A DNA stretch of 64,000 nucleotides from Microbacterium barkeri. Lineage in GTDB: Bacteria; Actinomycetota; Actinomycetes; Actinomycetales; Microbacteriaceae. The position numbers were made by a program, and so were the translations under genes. The stretch covers positions 1 through 64,000 of the forward strand of contig NZ_BSEJ01000002.1 of NCBI RefSeq assembly GCF_027921765.1, in the 5' to 3' direction. Shown here piece after piece: positions 1-9,304 of the stretch; position 1 is the stretch's first letter; every line of letters starts with the position of its first letter. The notes beneath the pieces are model-generated. The model was given only the letters and a program-made list of their open reading frames with translations, was not told the DNA's origin and made no database searches.

Positions 1-248
1 CCGGGGCGCGGCGCGCCGGGGCGCGCGGGTGCGGGCTTGCGGGCCGCGGGCTTCGCGTCGGCGGGGGCGTCCGCGGGCTTCGCGGCGGCCTCCGACTCGA
101 GCGCGGCGCGCAGCTTGCGCGCGACGGGCGGTTCGACCGTCGACGACGGGCTCTTCACGAACTCGCCGAGCTCCTTGAGCTTCGCGAGCGCGACCTTGCT
201 GTCGACGCCCAGCTCCGCGGCGATCTCATGTACGCGTGGTTTTGCCAC
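1..248 (-). CDS. infB: Translation initiation factor IF-2, N-terminal part (cut by window edge)
   Basis: Only the first 82 codons are inside the window. They begin [18 protein letters not shown], the typical IF2_N start, followed by the KLKELGEF helix and then an Ala/Pro/Lys-rich linker of the kind found in actinobacterial IF-2. The GTP-binding domains lie beyond the edge. IF-2 delivers fMet-tRNA to the 30S subunit. The start is GTG at 246-248, with AGGAG about 5 nt upstream on the minus strand. It follows nusA and ylxR in the usual nusA-ylxR-infB order, so co-transcription is likely. Confidence 0.93.
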   Translation of the reverse strand, partial: MAKPRVHEIAAELGVDSKVALAKLKELGEFVKSPSSTVEPPVARKLRAALESEAAAKPADAPADAKPAARKPAPARPGAPRP

Positions 249-308
249 AATTCTCCTGTCTGGGGCGGCCTGCCCCGGACAGGGCAGACCTCTAAAGGCG
301 GACGGGTC

Positions 309-581
309 TCATTTCGAGCCGTTCACTTGATTTCCATAGCTGCTCAGCCATTTCTCGAAGGTCTGCGTGTCGAGCGGGCCCGGCACGCGCAGTGCTCGTA
401 CGAAGGCGCGGCGTGTGAGTGCGGTTCCGATGCACTCGGGCGTCGGATGGACCCACGCCCCCCGGCCCGGCATGACAGCGCGCTCATCGGGGACGAGCTC
501 GGAATCGATGACGACCACCCTGAGAAGGGCGGCTCGGGGAGCGCGCATGCGACAGGCGACGCACGTCCGTACGGGTTCCAT
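309..581 (-). CDS. ylxR: YlxR (DUF448) RNA-binding protein
   Basis: A 90-residue basic protein starting MEPVRTCVACR, with the family's GRGAW motif (residues about 39-43), matching YlxR/DUF448. The family is a small RNA-binding fold encoded between nusA and infB; the Bacillus subtilis member has been linked to RNase P RNA. I chose the ATG at 581 because family members begin M-x-P-x-R-T-C; an in-frame ATG at 596 would add five residues (MPRCR). The two cysteines of CVAC are present. Confidence 0.88.
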   Translation of the reverse strand: MEPVRTCVACRMRAPRAALLRVVVIDSELVPDERAVMPGRGAWVHPTPECIGTALTRRAFVRALRVPGPLDTQTFEKWLSSYGNQVNGSK

Positions 582-645
582 CCTACACCTCGGCATCGCG
601 GATGGCCGTCGCGCGTGTCGCGACGGCCCTTTCGATCGGGCCGGC

Positions 646-1635
646 TCAGCCCTGCTCGAGGATGCTGTCGGGCTGGATGTCGATCTTGGCGCCCGTGAGC
701 TTGGCGGCGAGACGGGCGTTCTGCCCCTCCTTGCCGATCGCGAGCGACAGCTGGTAGTCGGGCACGAGTGCGCGAACGGCCTTCGTCGTCGCGTCGAGCA
801 CGAAGCTGCTCGTCACCTTGGCGGGAGACAGCGCGTTCGCGACGAACTTCGGGAGGTCGTCATCGTGGTCGACGATGTCGATCTTCTCCCCGCTGAGCTC
901 CTCGGTGACGGCGCGGACGCGGCGGCCCAGCTCGCCGATGCAGGCGCCCTTCGCGTTGATCGACGGGTCGTTGGCGCGCACGGCGATCTTCGTGCGGTGC
1001 CCCGCCTCGCGGGCGAGCGAGGTGATCTCGACGAGTCCGTTCGCGATCTCGGGGACCTCGAGCGCGAAGAGCTTGCGGACGAGACCGGGGTGCGTGCGCG
1101 ACACGGTGATCTGCGGGCCCTTGAGGCCCTTCGCGACGCTCGTGACGTAGACGCGCAGGCGGGATCCGTGCGAGTACTCCTCGCCGGGCACCTGCTCCTC
1201 GGGCGGCAGGATGGCCTCGACCGTGCCGAGGTCGACGTGGATCATGCGCGGGTTGGGCCCCTGCTGCACGACGCCCGCGACGATGTCGCCCTCCTTGCCG
1301 CGGAACTCGCCGAGCACGGCGTCGTCGGCCAGGTCGCGCAGGCGCTGGCTGATGACCTGCTTGGCCGCGTAGGCGGCGATGCGGCCGAAGTCCTCGGGAG
1401 TCGTCTCCTCCTCGCCGATGACCGCGCCCTCCTCATCCCGCACGGGGACGAGGATCGCGACGTGGCCGGTCTTGCGGTCGAGGTGCGCGCGTGCGCCCTC
1501 GGGGATCTCGCCGCTCTGGGAGACGTGCTTGCCGTATGCCGTGAGGACGGCCTGCTCGATGATCCGAACGAGTTCGTCGAACGGGATCTCCTTCTCGCGC
1601 TCGACCGTTCGCAGCAATCCGAGATCGATATCCAC
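646..1635 (-). CDS. nusA: Transcription termination/antitermination factor NusA
   Basis: 329 residues, starting [19 protein letters not shown], the usual actinobacterial N-terminal RNAP-binding domain. An S1 domain (about 125-200) and two KH domains follow, the last ending near [17 protein letters not shown]. There are no C-terminal acidic repeats, as expected for the short Gram-positive form. It binds RNA polymerase and modulates pausing, termination and antitermination. It lies upstream of ylxR and infB on the same strand. The preceding gene is a transporter, not rimP, which usually sits here. Confidence 0.95.
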   Translation of the reverse strand: MDIDLGLLRTVEREKEIPFDELVRIIEQAVLTAYGKHVSQSGEIPEGARAHLDRKTGHVAILVPVRDEEGAVIGEEETTPEDFGRIAAYAAKQVISQRLRDLADDAVLGEFRGKEGDIVAGVVQQGPNPRMIHVDLGTVEAILPPEEQVPGEEYSHGSRLRVYVTSVAKGLKGPQITVSRTHPGLVRKLFALEVPEIANGLVEITSLAREAGHRTKIAVRANDPSINAKGACIGELGRRVRAVTEELSGEKIDIVDHDDDLPKFVANALSPAKVTSSFVLDATTKAVRALVPDYQLSLAIGKEGQNARLAAKLTGAKIDIQPDSILEQG

Positions 1636-1741
1636 AGCGTCCTCCGTATTCAGCTCTCATCGGCACACGTCTCGCCGACATCTCCGCAACGATACCGGAT
1701 CGAGCCGCGCCCACGCTGGGAGCGGCCCGCGGGCGCGGGCC

Positions 1742-3214
1742 TCAGCGCCTGCGGCCGACCACCCGGATCGGGCCGGTCACGCTCTCCGCGTTCTCCCAGC
1801 ACTCGATGCCCTGCACGTCGGGCATGAGGTCGCGCGTGAACACCGGATCGGCACCTGCTCGGCGCTGCTGCGAGTAGTCCTTGAGCAGTCGGAAGACGAG
1901 ACCCGACAGCAGCGCGACCGCGACGAGGTTGATCACGGCCATGACGCCCATGATCGCGTCCGCGAGCGTCCAGACGAAGCTCGCGGCGGCGACCGACCCC
2001 GCGAGCACCGCGAGCACGACGAGCGCCCGAAACGTCGTGAGCACCGCGGGCTTCGTCGAGATGAACTCCATGCTCGCCTCGCCGTAGTAGTAGTTCCCGA
2101 TGATCGAGCTGAACGCGAGCATGAACACGACGACCGCCAGGGCGATCGTGGCCCAGCCCCCGAGCGACGAGGTCAGCGCGTGCTCGGTGAGCTCGATGCC
2201 GGACATCCCGCCCTTCTCGATCGGGACCGCGACGAGGACCGTGAACGCGGTGATCGAGCACACGATCATGGTGTCGAAGTAGACGCCGAGCGACTGCACG
2301 AAGCCCTGCTTCGCGGGGTGCGTGACGGCGGCGGCGGCGCCCGCGTTGGGCGCCGAGCCGAGGCCGGCCTCGTTCGAGAACATGCCGCGCTTGACGCCCG
2401 TGAGGATGATCTGGCCCAGCGTCGCGCCGAGGATCTGGTTGAACCCGAACGCCTGCGTGAAGATCGACGCGAACGCCGCCGGGAGCTGGTCGATGTGCAC
2501 GATGACGACCGCGAGGCCCAGGAGCAGGTAGGCGAGCGCCATGACGGGGACGAGCCCCTGCGTCACGCTCGCGATCCGGCGCACGCCGCCGAACACGATG
2601 ACGCCCGTCAGCGCCGCCGTGAGGATCCCGACGACCCAGAGCAGCCAGGTGCCCTCGACCCCGGAGAGCTGCGTGATGGCGGACGACATCGTGAGCGCGA
2701 TCGTGTTCGCCTGCAGAGCCGAGAAGGCGAACGGGAAGCAGAAGATGAGGATGACCGCGAACGCGACGCCCATCCAGCGGGCGCGCAGTCCCTTTGCCAT
2801 GTAGTACGCGGGGCCGCCGCGGAAGCCGTCCTTGTCGCGCACCTTGAACAGCTGGGCGAGCGTCGACTCGGCGAAGGCGGAGGCGGCGCCGATCGTCGCC
2901 ATGAGCCACATCCAGAAGACCGCGCCGGGCCCGCCGACCGCGATCGCGGTCGCGACGCCCGCGATGTTCCCCGTGCCGACGCGCGAGGCCGCCGAGATGG
3001 TGAACGCCTGGAACGAGGACACCGACTGCGGGCGGCCGTCGTCGTCGAGCGGGGTCTTGTCCGCAAGGGTCCGGATCATCTCCGGCAGCATGCGGATCTG
3101 CACCGCGCCCGAGCGCACCGTGATGTACACGCCGAGGAGCGCCACGATCGGCAGCACGATCCAGGTCCAGAACTGGTCACCGACAGATGCGATGAGCGCT
3201 TCGAGGTCTTCCAT
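1742..3214 (-). CDS. Sodium:alanine/glycine symporter (AGCS family)
   Basis: 490 residues with about ten hydrophobic segments. Family signatures include the helix around RVGTGNIAGVATAI (about residue 80), FRGGPAYYMAKGL (about 130) and KRGMFSNEAGLGSAPNAGA (about 275), which identify an AGCS Na+/amino-acid symporter of the AlsT/DagA type. It would import alanine or glycine across the cytoplasmic membrane. I chose ATG 3214 (MEDLEALIASVGDQF); the frame stays open 12 codons upstream to 3250. It sits between proS and nusA, where actinobacteria usually carry rimP, so it may be an insertion in the locus. The substrate is inferred from the family only. Confidence 0.9.
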   Translation of the reverse strand: MEDLEALIASVGDQFWTWIVLPIVALLGVYITVRSGAVQIRMLPEMIRTLADKTPLDDDGRPQSVSSFQAFTISAASRVGTGNIAGVATAIAVGGPGAVFWMWLMATIGAASAFAESTLAQLFKVRDKDGFRGGPAYYMAKGLRARWMGVAFAVILIFCFPFAFSALQANTIALTMSSAITQLSGVEGTWLLWVVGILTAALTGVIVFGGVRRIASVTQGLVPVMALAYLLLGLAVVIVHIDQLPAAFASIFTQAFGFNQILGATLGQIILTGVKRGMFSNEAGLGSAPNAGAAAAVTHPAKQGFVQSLGVYFDTMIVCSITAFTVLVAVPIEKGGMSGIELTEHALTSSLGGWATIALAVVVFMLAFSSIIGNYYYGEASMEFISTKPAVLTTFRALVVLAVLAGSVAAASFVWTLADAIMGVMAVINLVAVALLSGLVFRLLKDYSQQRRAGADPVFTRDLMPDVQGIECWENAESVTGPIRVVGRRR

Positions 3215-3265
3215 GCGCGTCAGTATGTCGCCTCGGAGGGCCGCGGCCAAACGCCGCGCGGCGCG

Positions 3266-5020
3266 TCAGGCCGTCAGGCGCGCCACGGCGTCGGCGAACG
3301 GGACCACCTCGCGGTCGCCCGTCCGACGGTCCCACAGCTCGACCATCCCGTCGGCCGCACCGCGCCCGACGACGACGAGCTTCGGCACGCCGATGAGCTC
3401 GGCGTCGCCGAACTTGACCCCCGGCGACACCTTCGGGCGGTCATCGTAGAGCACGTCGAGGCGGGCCGACTCCAGGTCGGCGACGAGCCGCTCGGCGAGC
3501 GCGAACGCCTCGTCTCCCTTGCCCGTGGCCACGACGTGCACGTCGAACGGCGCGACCGACTCGGGCCAGATGAGGCCCTTCTCGTCGTGCGAGAGCTCGG
3601 CGATGATCGCGAGGATGCGCGTGACGCCGATGCCGTACGAGCCCATCGTGACGGTCACGAGCTTGCCGTTCTCGTCGAGCACCTTGAGGCCGAGCGCCTC
3701 CGCGTACTTCCGGCCGAGCTGGAAGACGTGGCCGATCTCCATGCCGCGCGCGAGCGTCACGGGGCCCGAGCCATCCGGAGCGGGGTCTCCGTCGCGCACG
3801 GTCGCGGCCTCGACGAAGCCGTCGGCCGTGAAGTCGCGCCCGGCGACGAGCCCGTGCACGTGGCGGTCGGCCTGGTTCGCGCCCGTGATCCAGCGCGTGC
3901 CGTCGACGACGCGGGGGTCGAGGAGGTAGCGGATGCCCGTGGCCGACTCCTCGCCGAGGATGGGCCCGGTCGCGCTCCAGGGTCCGATGAACCCGCGGAC
4001 GAGGAGCGGGTTCGCCTCGAAGTCGGCGTCCGTCGCTGGCTCGACCTCGGCGGGCGCGAAGGCGACCTCGACGCGCTTGTCGTCGATGTCGCGGTCGCCG
4101 GGGATGCCCACGACGACGAGCTCGCGCGTGCCGTCCAGATGGGTGAGCGCGAGCACGACGTTCTTGAGCGTGTCGGCCGCGGTCCACTCCCCCTCGAGCA
4201 CGTCGTTCGCGTGCGCGACAAGGGTTTGGATGGTCGTGGTGCCGGGCGAGTCGAAGACGACGGGCTCGGGGAGGCCGTCGAACGGGACGGGCTCGGGCGC
4301 CGTCGTCGTGTACGCCTCGACGTTGGCCGCGTAGCCGCCCTCGCTGCGGACGAAGGTGTCCTCGCCGACGGGCGTCGGGTGGAGGAACTCCTCGGAGCGC
4401 GACCCGCCCATCGCCCCGGCGTCGGCCTGCACGATCGCGTACTCCAGTCCGAGGCGCTGGAAGATGCGCTCGTACGCGTCGCGCTGCGCCTGGTACGAGC
4501 GGTCGAGGCCCTCGTCGGTGTGGTCGAACGAGTACGCGTCCTTCATCGTGAACTCGCGTCCGCGCAGGAGGCCGGCGCGCGGCCGAGCCTCGTCGCGGTA
4601 CTTGTCCTGGATCTGGTAGATCGTGAGCGGAAGGTCCTTGTACGACGAGTAGAGGTCCTTGACGAGGAGCGTGAACGCCTCCTCGTGCGTCGGCGCGAGG
4701 AGGTAGTCGCCGCCCTTGCGGTCCTGCAGACGGAAGAGGAGGTCGCCGTACTCGTCCCAGCGGCCCGTGGCCTGATAGGGCTCACGAGGCATGAGCGCCG
4801 GGAAGTGCACCTCCTGCGCACCGGCCGCCGTCATCTCCTCGCGGATGATCTGCTCGATCCGCGCCTTCACCCGCAGGCCGAGCGGGAGCCACGCGAAGAT
4901 GCCGGCCGCCTGACGGCGGATGTAACCGGCCCTGACGAGCAGGCGGTGGCTCGCGACCTCTGCCTCGGCAGGGTCTTCTCGGAGCGTGCGGACGAAGAGT
5001 TGCGACAGACGGGTGACCAC
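3266..5020 (-). CDS. proS: Prolyl-tRNA synthetase, bacterial long form
   Basis: 584 residues, the length of bacterial ProS with the editing insertion. Class II motifs are visible: motif 2 around [18 protein letters not shown] and [16 protein letters not shown], and motif 3 near [13 protein letters not shown]. The Ybak-like editing insertion spans roughly 225-400 between motifs 2 and 3, and the C-terminal anticodon-binding domain ends at AVARLTA. It charges tRNA-Pro. I chose GTG at 5018-5020 ([16 protein letters not shown]); the frame stays open far upstream but carries no recognisable sequence there. Confidence 0.94.
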   Translation of the reverse strand: MVTRLSQLFVRTLREDPAEAEVASHRLLVRAGYIRRQAAGIFAWLPLGLRVKARIEQIIREEMTAAGAQEVHFPALMPREPYQATGRWDEYGDLLFRLQDRKGGDYLLAPTHEEAFTLLVKDLYSSYKDLPLTIYQIQDKYRDEARPRAGLLRGREFTMKDAYSFDHTDEGLDRSYQAQRDAYERIFQRLGLEYAIVQADAGAMGGSRSEEFLHPTPVGEDTFVRSEGGYAANVEAYTTTAPEPVPFDGLPEPVVFDSPGTTTIQTLVAHANDVLEGEWTAADTLKNVVLALTHLDGTRELVVVGIPGDRDIDDKRVEVAFAPAEVEPATDADFEANPLLVRGFIGPWSATGPILGEESATGIRYLLDPRVVDGTRWITGANQADRHVHGLVAGRDFTADGFVEAATVRDGDPAPDGSGPVTLARGMEIGHVFQLGRKYAEALGLKVLDENGKLVTVTMGSYGIGVTRILAIIAELSHDEKGLIWPESVAPFDVHVVATGKGDEAFALAERLVADLESARLDVLYDDRPKVSPGVKFGDAELIGVPKLVVVGRGAADGMVELWDRRTGDREVVPFADAVARLTA

Positions 5021-5152
5021 GAGCGACAAGTCTAGGCCCGCGCCCTCGCCGCTCCGACACGCCGGCGGCGCCCCCGTCACACTTCGCGCACGCGCTCCGA
5101 CGGTATGGATGGACGGCCATCCGCCGTCGACACCGACCGGAGGAGGACGCCC

Positions 5153-5611
5153 ATGTCGCGCATCGCGATCGCGAAGACCAACAAGCTCGGCTATGCCGCG
5201 GTGATCGGCCTCGAGGGCTATGTGCGCTCGACCGTGGACGCCGAGCTCTACGAGCTCATCAAGCTGCGGGCATCCGTCCTGAACGGATGCGGATTCTGCG
5301 TGGACATGCACGCGACCGACGGAGCCCGGCGCGGGATCTCGCAGCGCAGGCTGCACGCGGTCGCCGCGTGGCGTCATGCGCGCTCCCTGTTCGACGAGCG
5401 CGAGACGGCGGTGCTCGCCCTCACCGACGCCGTCACCCGCCTCGGGCCCGACGGGGTCGACGACGAGGTCTGGGATGCCGCGGCGCGGCACTTCGACGAC
5501 GGGCAGCTCGGTGCCATCGTGCTGGCGATCGCGACGATCAACGTGTGGAACCGGATCGCGATCGCGACCGAGATGGAGCCGCCGGTGGACGCCGCCCACC
5601 CCGTAGCCTGA
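5153..5611 (+). CDS. Carboxymuconolactone decarboxylase / AhpD-like protein
   Basis: 152 residues of the AhpD-like helical fold. The peroxidatic motif CGFCVDMH (about residues 45-52) provides the CxxC and downstream His used in thiol redox chemistry by AhpD-type alkylhydroperoxidases. The start at ATG 5153 has GGAGGAGG just upstream. The next gene starts 5 nt after its stop and encodes an ECF41-type sigma factor. ECF41 sigma genes are known to sit beside such decarboxylase/oxidoreductase/epimerase genes and often drive them, so this is the probable regulatory target. Confidence 0.88.
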   Translation: MSRIAIAKTNKLGYAAVIGLEGYVRSTVDAELYELIKLRASVLNGCGFCVDMHATDGARRGISQRRLHAVAAWRHARSLFDERETAVLALTDAVTRLGPDGVDDEVWDAAARHFDDGQLGAIVLAIATINVWNRIAIATEMEPPVDAAHPVA

Positions 5612-5616
5612 GCATC

Positions 5617-6507
5617 GTGGAGGCCCTGTCGTCGCGCTCGGCGGCCGCTCTCGCCTGGCGCGAGGAGCGCGACCGCCTCGTCGGCATCGCCTATCGGATG
5701 CTCGGGGACTTCGGCCACGCGGAGGACGTGGTCTCCGAGGTGGCGCTCGAGGCCGTCCGCGCCGAGCGGGGCGCGTCCGTGCGGTCGTGGCCCGCATGGC
5801 TCACCACGACGTGCGTGCGGCGCTCGATCGACCGACTGCGGCAGCTCGCGGCGGAGCGGGAGGAGTACCCCGGCCCGTGGCTCCCCGAGCCGGTCGCGGT
5901 CGACCGCCTGCCCGAGGACGTCGTCGCCGATCGCGAGATGCTCTCGCTCACGGTGCTGCACCTCGCCGAGCAGCTCTCGCCCGAGGCGCGCGCGGCCGTC
6001 GTGCTCCATCGGGCGTTCGGCATGAGCGCGGTCGAGATCGGACGCGTGCTCGAGCGCTCGCCGGCGGCCGTGCGTCAGCTCATCTCCCGCGGCGAGCGCC
6101 GGCTCCAGCTCGACGGAGATCGCGCCGCGTCGCCGCCCCCTCCCTCGCGTGAGGCGCTCGCCCGCGTCGTCGAGGCCATCGAGGGCGGCGACATCGCAGC
6201 CGTGGTGGCGTCGCTCGCCGACGACGCCATCCTGTGGGCGGACGGCGGAGGACGCGTCCGCAGCGCTCTCAACCCCGTCTTCGGCCCGCTTCGCATCGCC
6301 CGCTTCCTCGCGGGCATCCTCGGCAAGGCGATCGCGGCGGGCGTGCGGCCCCGCGTCGCGCACACGGAGGTCAACGGGGAGCCCGGGCTGTCGCTCGCGA
6401 TCGGGGCTGAGATCGACGTCATCGCGTTCGAGTTCGACGCGAGCGGCGCCATCCGCGGCATCCGCCGGGTGTCGAACCCCGAGAAGCTCACGCGCGTGCT
6501 CGCCTGA
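5617..6507 (+). CDS. ECF41-type RNA polymerase sigma factor with SnoaL-like C-terminus
   Basis: 296 residues. Region 2 is at about 20-85 ([25 protein letters not shown]), region 4 at about 125-175 ([23 protein letters not shown]), followed by a C-terminal extension of about 110 residues. Three ECF41 hallmarks are readable: WLPEP in the sigma2-sigma4 linker, a DGGGR version of DGGGK in the extension, and NPEKL near the end (consensus NPDKL). In this group the extension, rather than a separate anti-sigma factor, controls activity. GTG 5617 lies 5 nt after the AhpD-like stop, so the pair is probably an operon. Confidence 0.9.
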   Translation: MEALSSRSAAALAWREERDRLVGIAYRMLGDFGHAEDVVSEVALEAVRAERGASVRSWPAWLTTTCVRRSIDRLRQLAAEREEYPGPWLPEPVAVDRLPEDVVADREMLSLTVLHLAEQLSPEARAAVVLHRAFGMSAVEIGRVLERSPAAVRQLISRGERRLQLDGDRAASPPPPSREALARVVEAIEGGDIAAVVASLADDAILWADGGGRVRSALNPVFGPLRIARFLAGILGKAIAAGVRPRVAHTEVNGEPGLSLAIGAEIDVIAFEFDASGAIRGIRRVSNPEKLTRVLA

Positions 6508-6530
6508 CTCCCGCGCGGCGGGCGCGCGCC

Positions 6531-6536
6531 TAGGCT
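6531..6536 (+). promoter_or_regulatory. -10 box TAGGCT of a leaderless promoter for the RNB gene
   Basis: TAGGCT is followed by 6 nt and then the ATG at 6543, with no Shine-Dalgarno sequence between. This spacing places transcription start on the start codon. Confidence 0.5.
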
Positions 6537-6542
6537 GACGGC

Positions 6543-7970
6543 ATGCCGGCACGTCACACCCGCCTGTCGCCGTCCGCCGTCCAGAGCGCGCTCGGAGAGG
6601 CGCTCGCCGAGCTGCGGCGATCCCTCGAGCTGCCCGATTCGTTCCCGCCCGAGGTCGTCGCCGAGGCGGAGGAGGTCGCCGCGAGCGATGCCGCCGTCGA
6701 CGGCTCGGACGCCGAGCGCGCGGATCTGCGCGACCTCGCGTTCCTGACGATCGATCCCGAGGGATCGCGCGATCTCGATCAGGCGATGCACATCGCCCGC
6801 GCGGGTGACGGCTTCGTCGTCCACTACGCGATCGCCGACCTCGCGGCGTTCGTGCGCCCCGGCGGGGCGATCGACGCGGAGGCACGGCGCCGCGGGCAGA
6901 CCCTCTACGCGCCCGACGGCTCCATCCCACTCCATCCCGAGGCCCTGTCGCACGGGGCCGCGTCGCTCCTGCCCGACGAGGACCGCCGCGCCTATGTGTG
7001 GCGCTTCGCGCTCGATGCCGAGGGAGCGCACGGCCCCGAGGACGTGACGCTCGAGCGCGCGTGGGTGCGATCACGGCGCCAGTGGACGTACGAGGAGGCC
7101 CAGCGGGCGATCGACGACGGCTCGGCCCCGGAGACGCTCCGGCATCTTGCAGAGGTCGGAGCCCTGCGGATCGCGCAGGAGGCCGCGCGCGGCGGAGCGA
7201 GCCTCAACGCCCCCGAGGAGGAGATCGTCGACGGGCCGGACGGCTACACACTGCGGATGCGCAGGCCCCTTCCCGTCGAGGACTGGAACGCGCAGATCTC
7301 CCTCATGACGGGGATGGCCGCGGCCGCGATCATGCAGCGGGAGGGCCGCGGCATCCTGCGGACGATGCCCCCGGCCGACGAGGAGTCGCTCGCGGAGTTC
7401 CGGCGGCGCGTCGCGCTCCTCGGTCGCCCCTGGGACGACGCCGTGGACTACGGCGAGTACCTGCGCCGGCTCGACCCCGCCGACCCCGCGACGCCCGCGG
7501 TCCTGCAGGCCGCGAGCGCGCTCTTCCGCGGTGCGGACTACGCGGCGTTCACGTCTCCCGACGAGATCCCGGCGGATGCCGGCCAGGCCGCGATCGGCGC
7601 GCCCTACGCGCATGCGACCGCTCCCCTGCGGCGGCTCGTCGATCGCTTCGTGCTGCTCGCCTGCACGGGGCGTGCCGATGTCGACACCCTGCCGCTGCTG
7701 CCCGACATCATGCGCCGGTCGTCGGCCCTCGCGTCTCGTCTCGAGTCCGGCGCCGTCGACCGCGTCGAGGCGGCCGTCCTGCACGCGCGCATCGGCGACA
7801 TCCTGGACGCGGTCGTCCTCGCCGAGACGAAGGGCGGACGCCGCGTGCAGATCGCCGACCCCTTCGTGACGGCGACGGTGCGGGAGGCGGTCGAGCCGGG
7901 CACGCGCATCCGCGTGCACGTCGAGTCGACCGACATCGCGACGGGAGAGGTCGTCCTCTCCGTCGCGTGA
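6543..7970 (+). CDS. RNB-domain ribonuclease (RNase II family)
   Basis: 475 residues. The RNB catalytic signature is clear: FLTIDPEGSRDLDQAMHIAR near residues 70-90 supplies the metal-binding aspartates. HYAIADLAAFVRPGG and the later HATAPLRRLVDRF are the family's conserved downstream blocks. It lacks the N-terminal cold-shock domains of E. coli RNase II and RNase R and ends in a short beta-rich segment, the compact form common in actinobacteria. It would be a 3'-to-5' exoribonuclease. The gene is probably leaderless and converges with a TetR gene 10 nt away. Confidence 0.88.
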   Translation: MPARHTRLSPSAVQSALGEALAELRRSLELPDSFPPEVVAEAEEVAASDAAVDGSDAERADLRDLAFLTIDPEGSRDLDQAMHIARAGDGFVVHYAIADLAAFVRPGGAIDAEARRRGQTLYAPDGSIPLHPEALSHGAASLLPDEDRRAYVWRFALDAEGAHGPEDVTLERAWVRSRRQWTYEEAQRAIDDGSAPETLRHLAEVGALRIAQEAARGGASLNAPEEEIVDGPDGYTLRMRRPLPVEDWNAQISLMTGMAAAAIMQREGRGILRTMPPADEESLAEFRRRVALLGRPWDDAVDYGEYLRRLDPADPATPAVLQAASALFRGADYAAFTSPDEIPADAGQAAIGAPYAHATAPLRRLVDRFVLLACTGRADVDTLPLLPDIMRRSSALASRLESGAVDRVEAAVLHARIGDILDAVVLAETKGGRRVQIADPFVTATVREAVEPGTRIRVHVESTDIATGEVVLSVA

Positions 7971-7980
7971 CGCCTGGCGC

Positions 7981-8568
7981 TCAGGCGGACGCGCTCGCGA
8001 GGGCGATGACGCCGTCGATGCCCGCGTCGACCTGCCCCGCGTCGATGTGCCCCGCGACGACGAGCGTCGCGAGCCCGTGCGCGAGGCCCCAGACACCGGC
8101 CACGGCCGCCTCTCGGGTCGGATCGTCGAGCTCGGGCGCGGCCTGTGCGACGACCTCGGCGATCAGCTCCTCGTTCGCGCGGATGAGCGGTGCCATCGCC
8201 TCCGACGGATGGCCAGGCACGCACACCTCGGGGTCGAAGACGATGCCGAAGCCGTGCGGATGCTCCCGCGCGTACCCGACGTAGGCCGACGCGATCGCGC
8301 GGAGCCGTGCGCGCGCATCGCGCTCCCCCTCCGCCGCGCGGCGCTGCGCGTCCAGGAGGGCGTCCATGTGCCGCTCGGAGAGGCGCTTGAGGAGCGCGAG
8401 GCGGTCGGCGAAGTGGTGATACGGCGCGTTGTGGCTCACACCCGCCCGGCGTGCGACCTCACGGAGGCTCAGCGCCGCCGCACCGCGCTCCGCCAGGAGC
8501 GCTTCCGCCGCCTCGAGCAGCGCGGGACCGAGGTCGCCATGGTGGTACCTGCTGACGGATGTTGACAC
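7981..8568 (-). CDS. TetR family transcriptional regulator
   Basis: 195 residues. The N-terminal HTH (about 25-50) reads LREVARRAGVSHNAPYHHF, a classic TetR motif, and the C-terminal half looks like the WHG-type ligand domain. I chose GTG at 8566-8568; the frame is open to 8619 but the extra residues lie in the promoter of the divergent gene. The gene is divergent from the flavodoxin-fold gene at 8635. A 6-5-6 inverted repeat just beyond the -10 box of that gene is the likely binding site, so it probably represses its neighbour and perhaps itself. Confidence 0.88.
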   Translation of the reverse strand: MSTSVSRYHHGDLGPALLEAAEALLAERGAAALSLREVARRAGVSHNAPYHHFADRLALLKRLSERHMDALLDAQRRAAEGERDARARLRAIASAYVGYAREHPHGFGIVFDPEVCVPGHPSEAMAPLIRANEELIAEVVAQAAPELDDPTREAAVAGVWGLAHGLATLVVAGHIDAGQVDAGIDGVIALASASA

Positions 8569-8589
8569 GCGCAAGATCCTAGCTATCCT
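8562..8589 (+). promoter_or_regulatory. Sigma-70-type promoter of the flavodoxin-fold gene
   Basis: TTGACA (8562-8567), a 16-nt spacer and TATCCT (8584-8589) form a near-consensus promoter. The -35 box overlaps the GTG start codon of the divergent tetR gene. Confidence 0.7.
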
Positions 8590-8594
8590 GACAG

Positions 8595-8611
8595 TGTCCA
8601 CATTCTGGACA
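8595..8611. promoter_or_regulatory. Probable TetR operator
   Basis: TGTCCA-CATTC-TGGACA is a perfect 6-bp inverted repeat with a 5-nt spacer, starting 5 nt after the -10 box. A repressor bound here would block transcription start. It lies in the only gap between the tetR gene and its divergent neighbour. Confidence 0.65.
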
Positions 8612-8634
8612 GTGCCCACTTCTCAGGAGGAGGC

Positions 8635-9246
8635 GTGCCCGCTCTCGTCATCGACGGCCATCCGTCGCCCGATTCCCTCGTGTCCGCCCTCGCCTCCCGC
8701 TACGCCGAGGCGTACGGCGACGCCCGGGTCCTCGCCGTGCGCGACCTCGACTTCGATCCCGTCCTGCGCGCGGGCTACCGGGGCGAGCAGCCGCTCGAGC
8801 CCGACCTCGAGGACGCGCTCGAGGCGATCTTCGCCGCCGACCACGTCGTCGTCGCGACCCCGGTCTGGTGGGCATCGACGCCGGCCCTCCTCAAGGGCTT
8901 CCTGGATCGCGTGCTCCTGCCCCGCGTCGCCTACCGGTATCGGGCGAACGGGTTCCCCGAGGGACTCCTCCGCGGGCGCACGGGCCGGGTCATCATGACG
9001 AGCGACTCGCCTCGGTGGTTCCTGCACGGGACCGGGGATCCCGCGATGCGGCAGCTGCGGGGTCAGACCCTGCGCTTCTGCGGCATCCGCCGGGTCCGCG
9101 CCTCGCGCTTCACCGACGTGCGCCATGCGGACACGGCGCGGACGAGCGGATGGCTCGAGCGCGTCGCCGAGGACGCGCGGCGCGACGCCGCGCGCGTCTC
9201 GCGAGAGGCGCCCAGCGCCCTGATCGCCCGCCCCGTATCCGCCTGA
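8635..9246 (+). CDS. NAD(P)H dehydrogenase (quinone)-like flavodoxin-fold oxidoreductase
   Basis: 203 residues of the flavodoxin_2 fold. The N-terminus is ALVIDGHPSPDSLVSALA (phosphate loop of FMN), and VVVATPVWWASTPALLKGFLDRVL (about 80-105) is the strong signature of NQO/MdaB-like flavoproteins. It would reduce quinones or similar electrophiles with NAD(P)H. The start is GTG 8635, with AGGAGGAG immediately upstream. The divergent TetR gene and shared operator suggest induction by a small electrophile or quinone. Confidence 0.87.
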   Translation: MPALVIDGHPSPDSLVSALASRYAEAYGDARVLAVRDLDFDPVLRAGYRGEQPLEPDLEDALEAIFAADHVVVATPVWWASTPALLKGFLDRVLLPRVAYRYRANGFPEGLLRGRTGRVIMTSDSPRWFLHGTGDPAMRQLRGQTLRFCGIRRVRASRFTDVRHADTARTSGWLERVAEDARRDAARVSREAPSALIARPVSA

Positions 9247-9291
9247 AGCAGAACGCGGCGCCGCCCCTTCCGCCGTGTCGGAGGCTCCCGC

Positions 9292-9297
9292 TAGCGT
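9292..9297 (+). promoter_or_regulatory. -10 box TAGCGT of a leaderless promoter
   Basis: TAGCGT ends 7 nt before the ATG at 9305, with no ribosome-binding site between, as expected for a leaderless transcript. Confidence 0.45.
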
Positions 9298-9304
9298 CGA
9301 GTGC

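Noticed and set aside
1379..5035. Very long plus-strand frame (1218 codons) opposite nusA, the symporter and proS
   Set aside because: It is antisense to three clear genes and has the Arg/Asp/Glu-rich composition produced by the GC-rich third positions of the opposite strand; no motif is present.
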